Shown here one piece after another: positions 57,675 through 64,000 of a stretch of DNA of 64,000 bases. Each line of letters opens with the position of its first letter. Position 1 is the first letter of the stretch. This stretch comes from Shewanella benthica KT99 (GTDB lineage: Bacteria > Pseudomonadota > Gammaproteobacteria > Enterobacterales > Shewanellaceae), in contig NZ_ABIC01000012.1 in NCBI RefSeq assembly GCF_000172075.1, positions 1 to 64,000 on the forward strand, in the 5' to 3' direction. The position numbers and the translations under genes were made by a program. Under the pieces are notes generated by a model. It saw only the letters and a list, made by a program, of their open reading frames with translations, made no database searches and was not told where the DNA came from.

Positions 57675-58730
57675 ATGTATTACAAAAATGATGACGTTCG
57701 AATTAACAAGATCAAAGAATTACTGCCACCAATCGCACTATTTGAGCGATTTCCGGCGACTGAGAATGCATCGGCTACCGTTTTTAACGCACGCGAAAAT
57801 ATCCACCAGATCTTAAAGAAAAATGATGACCGCCTATTGGTTGTCATTGGTCCCTGTTCAATTCATGATCCTAAAGCTGCGCTAGAGTATGGTGCGCGTT
57901 TAGTGAAACTGCGTGAGCAATACAAGGACCAGTTAGAAATTGTCATGCGAGTCTACTTCGAAAAGCCCCGCACCACAGTGGGTTGGAAGGGACTGATTAA
58001 CGATCCATTTATGGATAATAGCTTCAGGCTAAACGATGGGCTGAGAACTGCACGTAAATTATTGCTGGATCTCAACAATCTTGGCATACCTACGGCGGGT
58101 GAATTTCTCGATATGATCACCCCACAATATGTTGCCGATCTTATGTGTTGGGGAGCGATTGGCGCAAGAACCACAGAGTCACAAGTACATCGTGAACTGG
58201 CTTCGGGTCTCTCCTCTCCGGTAGGTTTTAAGAATGGTACCGATGGCACCATTAAGGTTGCTATTGACGCCATAGGTGCGGCGAGTGCGCCTCATCACTT
58301 TTTATCTGTGACTAAGTTCGGTCACTCGGCCATTGTCGAGACCAAAGGTAATTCGGATTGCCACATCATCTTACGGGGTGGTAAGGAGCCAAATTATAGC
58401 AAGGAGAATGTGAGTGCCATCAGTGAGCAACTTGAGAAGGCCGGATTAGACATTAATATCATGGTTGATTTCAGCCATGCCAATAGCTCTAAGCAGTTTA
58501 AGCGCCAAATGCTGGTAGGAGATGATGTGGCTGCTCAAGTCTCTAAAGGTAATTATGGGATATTTGGTGTCATGATCGAGAGTAACCTCATCGAAGGCCG
58601 TCAAGATTATGTTGCAGGTCAACCTCTGTGCTATGGCCAGAGTATTACCGATGCTTGCATTGGCTGGGATGATACAGAGTCAATTTTAGCGACACTAAAC
58701 CAGAGTATCATTGCCCGCCGCTCGGCTTGA
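57675..58730 (+). CDS. aroG: 3-deoxy-7-phosphoheptulonate (DAHP) synthase, class I
   Basis: First enzyme of the shikimate pathway: joins phosphoenolpyruvate and erythrose-4-phosphate. The 351-residue protein matches the AroG/AroF/AroH group: RLLVVIGPCSIHDPKAALEYG (metal and PEP binding), MRVYFEKPRTTVGWKGLINDP, GARTTESQVHRELASGLSSPVGFKNGTDG, GHSAIVETKGNSDCHIILRGG and VDFSHANSSKQ. ATG 57,675 gives the normal length; an in-frame start at 57,582 would add 31 residues without family support. Which aromatic amino acid inhibits this isozyme cannot be decided from what I see; the aroG symbol is a choice among paralogues. Confidence 0.93.
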   Translation: MYYKNDDVRINKIKELLPPIALFERFPATENASATVFNARENIHQILKKNDDRLLVVIGPCSIHDPKAALEYGARLVKLREQYKDQLEIVMRVYFEKPRTTVGWKGLINDPFMDNSFRLNDGLRTARKLLLDLNNLGIPTAGEFLDMITPQYVADLMCWGAIGARTTESQVHRELASGLSSPVGFKNGTDGTIKVAIDAIGAASAPHHFLSVTKFGHSAIVETKGNSDCHIILRGGKEPNYSKENVSAISEQLEKAGLDINIMVDFSHANSSKQFKRQMLVGDDVAAQVSKGNYGIFGVMIESNLIEGRQDYVAGQPLCYGQSITDACIGWDDTESILATLNQSIIARRSA

Positions 58731-58759
58731 TTGCTTGTTAGCTTGATAGAGATAGCGGC

Positions 58760-58787
58760 AAAAAAGGAGACCTAGGTCTCCTTTTTT
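58760..58787. terminator. Intrinsic terminator after DAHP synthase gene
   Basis: AAAAAAGGAGACC-TA-GGTCTCCTTTTTT, a perfect 13-bp stem with T and A tracts, so also active from the other side. Confidence 0.9.
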
Positions 58788-58818
58788 GTACATGGAAGTA
58801 TTTATCCGTGATCGCAGG

Positions 58819-60259
58819 GTAACCGTTCACCAGCCCCGTATTGACACGATCAATTGATGATCGATAAGGTTTGGTCATATAGCTATTGAACGATCTCTTT
58901 TCCATGTGAAAATGGCTTCATGAAAAAGAAAAAACAATTCGAGAAAGAGCCGCCTTCGATTGATAATATCAGCGAAGCCAACCTGTTTATCCGTGAGCTT
59001 TGGCAAACGCTACGTGAGTATGAAGACAGGTTGATGCTCAGTTCTCGTCACTTATCCAAATCACCCTCCTCTGATTCCCCTGCGGATAAGGCCGAGCGAA
59101 AAAAGCTCAAACGCCTCGTAGTGGAAATAAGGTTGGCGCTCAACCTGGACATACGGGGCATAAAAGACCACTAGCGGAACTCGGCGAAAACGATGAGCAA
59201 ATCGCTTGTTTGCCAGAGGCCTGTTGCTCCGATTGTGGTGGTGAAGTGACTGCCAATAAGTCTCCCAGTTATCGTCATCAGGTGTTTGAGCTGCCTGAGC
59301 CTAAGCTTGATATCACTGAATATCAGCTATTTCATGGACGTTGCCAGCAATGCAACACGGTGAGCAAAGGCGCCTTACCTAAGGATACTTCTGATGGCCA
59401 GATGGGACCAAGACTGCTTAGCTACGTAGCTGTGCTCAGTGGTTTATATCATCTGAGCGTACGAAAAATTCAACGTTTACTGCAAGACCAATATGGCACT
59501 CATTTCTCTACAGGCCTCATTTCTGAGGCTCAAGGGCGAGTCAGTAGTATGCTGACGCGGTATTCCAAGTGGTGAAATACTTTCGCAATAAGGATGCCGC
59601 CAAATCGGTATTAGGTGCACAGACTCAAGCTATCGTAGTGAGCGACCAATGTCCGAGCTACAACTGGATAGCCCCTGAGCGTCATCAGGTTTGCCTAGCC
59701 CAGGTGCTACGCAATTTACAACAAATGGCCGATTATTCAGGAAAAGGCCTCACTGCGAATATTGGTAACCGACTGGTATTGCTTTTCAAGTCCGTATTTC
59801 GCATCCAGCATAGATATGAATCCGGTGAAGTTGAGGAAATAATGTGGCGTCGGCGAATGCAACGACTAAGGCGCAGTATTAAGCGCTGGCTTGAGTGCGG
59901 GGGAAATGTGCCCGCTTCACGCTATGCTGGCAGATGCCGTCATATTCTCAAATATGAGCAAGGCTTATGGGCATTTCTTAATCACCCAGGCACTCCTCTG
60001 ACCAATAACGAAGCAGAACGCTGCATACGTGGTAGCGTGGTAGCGTGATCATGCGTAAGATTTGCTATGGCACCCGTTCAGATCGAGGGGAGAAGTTCCG
60101 TTCCCGGTTACTGTCAGTGGTTGAAACATGCAAAAAACGGCAGTTATCGCCAATTACAGTGATAAGTAAGATCGTTACAGCCGTTGTAGGGAACAGAGAA
60201 TACCCAGACGTGTTTGACCTGGTGTCAGCTTAGTCAACTCCCTTCTGGTGAACGCTTGC
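58819..60259 (+). mobile_element. IS66-family element, defective, with 8-bp target duplication
   Basis: About 1.44 kb. The ends GTAACCGTTCACCAGCC (58,819) and, inverted, GCAAGCGTTCACCAGAA (60,259) are imperfect terminal repeats beginning like IS66 ends. The direct repeat ATCGCAGG flanks it (58,811-58,818 and 60,260-60,267), 8 bp as expected for IS66. An intact IS66 is about 2.5 kb with accessory genes tnpA and tnpB; here only a damaged transposase gene remains. Confidence 0.85.
58920..60233 (+). pseudogene. IS66 transposase (TnpC) gene, multiply broken
   Basis: Four frame pieces. 58,920-59,174 is the helical N-terminus; a frameshift near 59,130 hides QPGHTGHKRPLAEL, which joins to the zinc-ribbon part LPEACCSDCGGEV (59,210-59,575, C-x2-C and C-x2-C in GRCQQCNT). 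After MLTRYSKW the sequence jumps to KYFRNKDAAKSVLGAQTQAIVVSDQCPSYNW (59,569-60,048), losing the segment with the first catalytic acidic residues. At 60,024-60,045 an 8-bp tandem duplication (GTGGTAGC) breaks the frame at RCIRGSV before MRKICYGTRSDRGEKFRSRLLSVVETCK (to 60,233). Confidence 0.88.
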
Positions 60260-60337
60260 ATCGCAGGGATAGCGAAAGAGGGGATTTGTGTGTTCAGTAG
60301 GAAGTGAAAAATTTCATCTTAATCTAGGGTGAATGGA

Positions 60338-60514
60338 TTAACCTTGGTTATGATTGAGCAGATATTCATTGGCTTTCGCTAGGCTTCCGAATGAAACGAT
60401 AAGTTTATTTTGGCCCTTTTGTTGAATGTCTGAGTCCTCGGATTGGGTCATCATCCATATCCAGGTCTGGATGAGTGGCAACGGCGGATATTGAACTTTA
60501 GGTGAACCCTGCAT
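60338..60514 (-). CDS. Small protein of unknown function, 58 residues
   Basis: A 58-codon frame on the minus strand reading MQGSPKVQYPPLPLIQTWIW and ending SLAKANEYLLNHNQG. ATG 60,514 has AAGGA seven bases upstream, a strong ribosome site, and the composition (no rare-codon clusters, balanced residues, a Pro-rich start followed by a Trp-rich turn and a helical end) looks coding. I recognise no family. It lies just outside the IS66 element and divergent from the ABC exporter. Confidence 0.6.
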   Translation of the reverse strand: MQGSPKVQYPPLPLIQTWIWMMTQSEDSDIQQKGQNKLIVSFGSLAKANEYLLNHNQG

Positions 60515-60749
60515 GTGTATTTCCTTTAAAATCGCTTATAAGGGTTGGTCGTTTCCCTTACTTGGTCTGCGTTAAAAAAGAGTATCAAATTACTTTGTCG
60601 TATTTAACAAGAAACGACATTATTTAACGATTGTTCAAAAATAATTGCTTTATATAGCCCTTTTGTACCATTAAGAATGATGATTTGTAAGTCTAAAGTC
60701 TTAATGTTGGACTCCTGCAATGCTCAACTTGTATTAGGATTGATAATAA

Positions 60750-62519
60750 ATGCGACCCTCTCTTTATTTCGATGGACCCATAGATAAATTGAATCTCCAT
60801 GTATTAAAGCTAATTTGGCCTTACCTGTTAGAGTTTAAACAAAGGGTGATACTGGCCTTGTTATGCTTGATTATTGCAAAATTAGCCAGCGTCTCTCTTC
60901 CCTTCATATTAAAGTCTCTGGTGGACGGTTTAAGTACGGCATCACCTGAGCAGTTGCTCAGTGTGCCTATCGCTTTGGTCGTAGCCTATGGCGGACTCCG
61001 GCTGCTTAATACCTTGATCTCAGAGGTCAGAGATACCTTGTTTGGTCGTGTGACCGAGCGGGCCATCAGAAGGTTAGGGCTCAATGTTTTTGAGCATCTC
61101 CATCGTCTCGATTTAGAATTTCATCTGGAGCGAAAAACCGGAGGCTTGTCCCGGGACATAGAAAGAGGGACCAGCGGCATCAACTTTTTGATGCGCTTCA
61201 TGGTGTTTAATATCGTGCCTACGATATTAGAAATAGCCTTAGTCGTCGGCATATTTCTTTATAATTATGGTATCGCCTTTGCGGCAATCACCCTAGGGTC
61301 TGTCTTGGCCTATGGGCTGTTTTCTGTACTGGCAACTGAATGGCGCACCGAGTACGTGCGCGAAGCCGCTAGAGCGGATTCACACTCTAATACCCGTGCC
61401 ATCGATAGCCTGCTTAATTATGAAACGGTTAAGTATTTTAATAATGAAGCCTATGAGGCGAGGCGTTACGATGAAGCGTTAGAAGAGTGGGAGTATGCAA
61501 AACGGAAAAATCGTCTGTCATTGTTTGCCCTCAATATAGGTCAAGCGCTGATTATTTCGCTGGCAATGACTATGATGCTGGCACTCGCCGCCTATAATGT
61601 GGTGCAAGGCGTGATGACCATAGGTGATTTCGTGCTAGTTAATGCCTTTATGATGCAGCTTTTCATCCCACTCAATTTTTTGGGGTTTGTGTATCGGGAA
61701 ATTCGCAGCGCCTTAGCCAATATAGAGAGAATGTTCGGCCTGCTGAAACGGGTTCCTCTCATTCAGGATAAAAAAGGTGCCAAAGAGGTCTGCCTGGGAG
61801 TTGGAGAGTTGAAGTTCGAGTCTGTTAGCTTTAGCTATAATACTCGTCAAATTCTGCAAGATGTGAATTTTACCATTTTCCCCGGACAGAAAGTCGCTAT
61901 CGTAGGGGATAGTGGTGCGGGTAAGTCTACTATCGTTAAACTGCTTTTTCGTTTCTATGATGTCGAAAAAGGCTGTATTAGCTTAGATGGTGTCAATATT
62001 AAAAACTTGACTCAAGATGCACTTCGCCAAGCTATCGCCATAGTGCCACAAGATACCGTGTTGTTTAACGATTCACTGCTAGAAAATATTCGCTATGGTC
62101 GTCCCGATGCCAGCGACGAGGAGATTCACCAGGCCATTAACATGGCGCATCTGTCTCATTTCATTGATACCTTGCCCGAAGGCTGGAATACCCCAGTGGG
62201 AGAGAGAGGCTTGAAGTTATCAGGCGGGGAGAAACAGAGGGTCGCTATCGCCAGGGCGATACTAAAGGGCTCGCCCATTTTGGTGTTCGATGAAGCGACA
62301 TCTTCATTAGATAGCCAATCGGAACAGGCGATATTGAATGCACTCAAAGAGGCGGCTAAAGGGCACACCAGCTTAGTGATTGCCCATAGACTCTCTACCG
62401 TTGTCGATGCGGACCAAATTCTGGTGTTGAGCCAAGGGCAAATTGTCGAAACGGGTAATCATGAGTCACTTTTAGCCAATGATGGTTTATATGCCAAGTT
62501 ATGGAACATTCAAAACTAA
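60750..62519 (+). CDS. Atm1-type ABC exporter
   Basis: 589-residue half-transporter that works as a homodimer in the inner membrane. The N-terminal 320 residues hold six hydrophobic segments, with KTGGLSRDIERGTSGINFLMRF and SLLNYETVKYFNNEAYE, the conserved stretches of the Atm1/ABCB7/ABCB6 group that binds glutathione-type compounds. The ATPase has Walker A GDSGAGKST near 387, signature LSGGEKQRVAIARAIL, Walker B PILVFDEATSSLD and the H-loop AHRLSTV. The likely cargo is glutathione conjugates or glutathione polysulfides, and a heavy-metal role is often assigned; this is family knowledge, not shown here. Confidence 0.9.
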   Translation: MRPSLYFDGPIDKLNLHVLKLIWPYLLEFKQRVILALLCLIIAKLASVSLPFILKSLVDGLSTASPEQLLSVPIALVVAYGGLRLLNTLISEVRDTLFGRVTERAIRRLGLNVFEHLHRLDLEFHLERKTGGLSRDIERGTSGINFLMRFMVFNIVPTILEIALVVGIFLYNYGIAFAAITLGSVLAYGLFSVLATEWRTEYVREAARADSHSNTRAIDSLLNYETVKYFNNEAYEARRYDEALEEWEYAKRKNRLSLFALNIGQALIISLAMTMMLALAAYNVVQGVMTIGDFVLVNAFMMQLFIPLNFLGFVYREIRSALANIERMFGLLKRVPLIQDKKGAKEVCLGVGELKFESVSFSYNTRQILQDVNFTIFPGQKVAIVGDSGAGKSTIVKLLFRFYDVEKGCISLDGVNIKNLTQDALRQAIAIVPQDTVLFNDSLLENIRYGRPDASDEEIHQAINMAHLSHFIDTLPEGWNTPVGERGLKLSGGEKQRVAIARAILKGSPILVFDEATSSLDSQSEQAILNALKEAAKGHTSLVIAHRLSTVVDADQILVLSQGQIVETGNHESLLANDGLYAKLWNIQN

Positions 62520-62687
62520 CATTATAGGAATGGATATAGTGAATATAAATCTACAGGCTGACGGGACATGCTGTAGAATATTCAATATTAGTTAATATAA
62601 ATGCACGTGCTTGGTTATTAGTTCAGCATTAGTTCAGCTTGTATAATTGTCATATAAACAGGAAACCAATACGGTGAGATGATAACG

Positions 62688-62951
62688 ATGAAGAATATTC
62701 CTTTACAGGTAAACATTGAAGGTCAGGACCGTTTCGTCGATACCGATTGGTTAGCGATAATGGCGACGCTTAAGAAGCGTGGCCTAGAACAAGATGAGCT
62801 GTTGAGTCTCTATCTTGAGCTGACATCAGGAATGAGAGTCACGACTCGTGGTCTTAGTCTTGCTAAATTGAATCTTAGTATGGAAGTTCATGGCTTGATT
62901 CGAGAGACTAAATTCTCTGCCAATGATTATGCGGGTATGATGGAGGGGTAA
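62688..62951 (+). CDS. Small cytoplasmic protein of unknown function
   Basis: 87-residue protein starting MKNIPLQVNIEGQDRFVDTDWLAIMATLKKRGLEQDELLSLYLELTSGMR. It is acidic and predicted helical, with no signal peptide or membrane segment. GGTGAGA lies upstream of ATG 62,688; an in-frame ATG at 62,679 is closer to that site, so either may be used. It looks like a conserved Shewanella small protein, but I cannot name a family. Confidence 0.6.
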   Translation: MKNIPLQVNIEGQDRFVDTDWLAIMATLKKRGLEQDELLSLYLELTSGMRVTTRGLSLAKLNLSMEVHGLIRETKFSANDYAGMMEG

Positions 62952-63000
62952 CTTACTTGATGCTTTTTTGTCGACTCAGATAATTAGAAAGCGTGTCAGT

Positions 63001-63204
63001 TTAACCCGCTTTCCATCCATCGCAAGCAATATGAGGCAAGTTTTGATTAGCTTTAGAGTGTGGATCAAATAGACTCAGACTGATAATCTCTCCCTGACGA
63101 AAACAGATAGACTCCCCTTCGATTACGGTCAAACGATCACAGTTATTGCAATTGAGTGCACGTTCTTTGGTCGATGGTTTTTGGCTGTCAAATTCTGAGT
63201 TCAA
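63001..63204 (-). CDS. Small cysteine-containing protein of unknown function
   Basis: About 67 residues if translation starts at TTG 63,204, which has GGGAGA six bases upstream; there is no ATG in the frame. Residues include RALNCNNCDRLTVIEGESICF, with a CxxC pair and a further Cys, and a late HIACDG, which together could bind a metal ion. Family not recognised. Alternative: an upstream TTG at 63,261 would give 86 residues. Confidence 0.5.
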   Translation of the reverse strand: MNSEFDSQKPSTKERALNCNNCDRLTVIEGESICFRQGEIISLSLFDPHSKANQNLPHIACDGWKAG

Positions 63205-63450
63205 CTTAACTCTCCCTGTGCTTTTCTGTTGTTGGTCATGTCGCAAAGCGAGATTCTGCAATAAGAATCGATAAATATCCAGTGTAGATTATTATATTCA
63301 TCGCGAAATATAGCAATTATACTTATGGTTAACCTTACAAACGTTCAGATTTCTCACGGCATTCCTCCGATTTTGATTCTATTCTACTGTGTAAACTCAA
63401 TTTTTCCTGAACTGTATATCTTAAGCTCATAGATATTCGAGTATGGATGC

Positions 63451-63477
63451 TAAAGCTGGTCGGAAATCAGCCGATAA
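63451..63477 (+). promoter_or_regulatory. Sigma-28 (FliA)-like promoter before the DUF5610 gene
   Basis: TAAAGCTG, 11-bp spacer, GCCGATAA. The -10 element is identical to the FliA consensus GCCGATAA, the -35 begins TAAAG, and the 11-bp spacing is the consensus spacing. The downstream ATG is 34 bases past the -10, so this should drive the gene at 63,512. Confidence 0.7.
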
Positions 63478-63511
63478 TGGTTAGGTAGAAATATCATCTT
63501 GAGAGGCAGTT

Positions 63512-64000
63512 ATGGAAATCCACCCCCATGGGACAGAGGTGTCCCGAGTCGCCCGCGATAAATCTGATTCGGCAGGTAATCATGGTAAAAACGTATCTGA
63601 CGTTGCGAGTAATAAATCAGCAGAGCAGGGTAAATCCGTATCTGGAGTCGCTAGCAATAACTCGGCATATGCGGCCAGTAAACACTTGATGAATACGGCG
63701 ATTATCTCGGCTCAGCTGGAGGTTAATCTTAAGTCCGCTGATGAGCCGATGATATTATTGTATCGTGCGGCTATCGAAGCCCTAAATGCAGAACTGGCCC
63801 CTGCCGTGGGTCCCAATGCGACACAGAGAATTTATGACAGCGGTGTCGATACCTCAGCTGAAGCGACGGCAGAAAGAATCGTGAATTTTTCGACTCAGTT
63901 CTTCAGCCTATATCAGGGACAGAATTCTGATAAGGGATTCGATGAGCAGCTTGACTCCTTTATGGAGATCATTGGTGACGCTATCGATAAGGGCTTTGGT
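63512..64000 (+). CDS. DUF5610-family protein, 5' part (runs off the window)
   Basis: 163 codons from ATG 63,512 to the window edge without a stop. Residues about 14-56 contain a repeated unit, VSDVASNKSAEQGKSVSGVASNNSA, rich in Ser, Ala and Asn. The later part, LYRAAIEALNAELAP ... RIYDSGVDTSAEATAERIVNFSTQFFSLYQGQN ... FDEQLDSFMEIIGDAIDKGFG, matches what I recall of DUF5610. Function is unknown. Ribosome site AGAGG lies 6 nt upstream. A sigma-28-like promoter upstream suggests expression with late flagellar genes. Confidence 0.72.
   Translation, partial: MEIHPHGTEVSRVARDKSDSAGNHGKNVSDVASNKSAEQGKSVSGVASNNSAYAASKHLMNTAIISAQLEVNLKSADEPMILLYRAAIEALNAELAPAVGPNATQRIYDSGVDTSAEATAERIVNFSTQFFSLYQGQNSDKGFDEQLDSFMEIIGDAIDKGFG

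Overview
The window reads as a chromosomal segment of a marine gammaproteobacterium of the order Alteromonadales, most probably Shewanella and perhaps a cold-adapted or deep-sea species. The support is gene order (obgE, then folA; lptD-surA-pdxA-rsmA-apaG-apaH; amgK-murU; the mipA/DUF3019/response-regulator/kinase cluster; holC-valS and pepA/lptF-lptG), Shewanella-type small proteins (DUF3718, DUF3302, DUF3019, DUF5610), and a moderate GC content with many short repeats and decayed insertion sequences. This is judgement from memory of the families; no database was searched.

Layout. 1-3.6 kb: GTPase ObgE, a split ThrE-type exporter, dihydrofolate reductase and a secreted DUF3718 protein. 3.7-12.75 kb (minus strand): a chemoreceptor, then apaH, apaG, rsmA, pdxA, surA and lptD (lipopolysaccharide export, outer-membrane folding, ribosome maturation). 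12.9-17.1 kb (plus): amgK-murU cell-wall sugar recycling, djlA, a small outer-membrane barrel and a 2-hydroxyacid dehydrogenase. 17.5-20.2 kb: DUF3302 plus an HlyD-like gene with a nonsense codon, followed by two decayed genes. 20.2-23.6 kb (minus): a MipA/DUF3019/two-component operon. 23.7-29.4 kb: a frameshifted LysR regulator divergent from glutaryl-CoA dehydrogenase, a fused 2-oxoacid dehydrogenase E1 and a FabD-like acyltransferase. 29.5-36 kb: accessory DNA with small genes, a MITE-like element, gene remnants, a pseudouridine synthase and an insertion-sequence pile-up (IS21-, ISAs1- and IS1595-type) next to the last 40 codons of a multihaem cytochrome. 36-41.7 kb: SatP-type acetate transporter, an MFS/POT transporter, a second ISAs1 relic and a second chemoreceptor. 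41.8-46.9 kb: a radical SAM gene of the AmrS type flanked by duplicated valS-tail DNA, then valS and holC. 46.9-50.4 kb: an accessory interval of repeats and small genes that separates holC from pepA. 50.5-54.4 kb: pepA, divergent from lptF-lptG. 54.8-56.5 kb: glnK with an NtrC-type site upstream, and amtB broken by expansion of a GGGAT repeat. 57-60.3 kb: remnants, aroG-type DAHP synthase and an IS66-type relic with an 8-bp target duplication. 60.3-64 kb: small genes, an Atm1-type ABC exporter and the start of a DUF5610 gene behind a sigma-28-like promoter.

The main theme beyond housekeeping genes is decay and short tandem duplication. Genes are broken by single stop codons (hlyD-like, istB), one-base shifts (lysR, ISAs1), an 8-bp duplication (IS66) and a 10-bp repeat expansion (amtB). 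A gene junction at 49.8 kb is tandemly triplicated and makes two 34-codon chimeric reading frames. No rRNA, tRNA, CRISPR array or prophage was recognised. No completely new system is demonstrated; the best candidates for something under-described are the gcdH/E1/FabD-like neighbourhood, the MipA/DUF3019 signalling operon, the amtB repeat and the 49.8-kb junction repeat.
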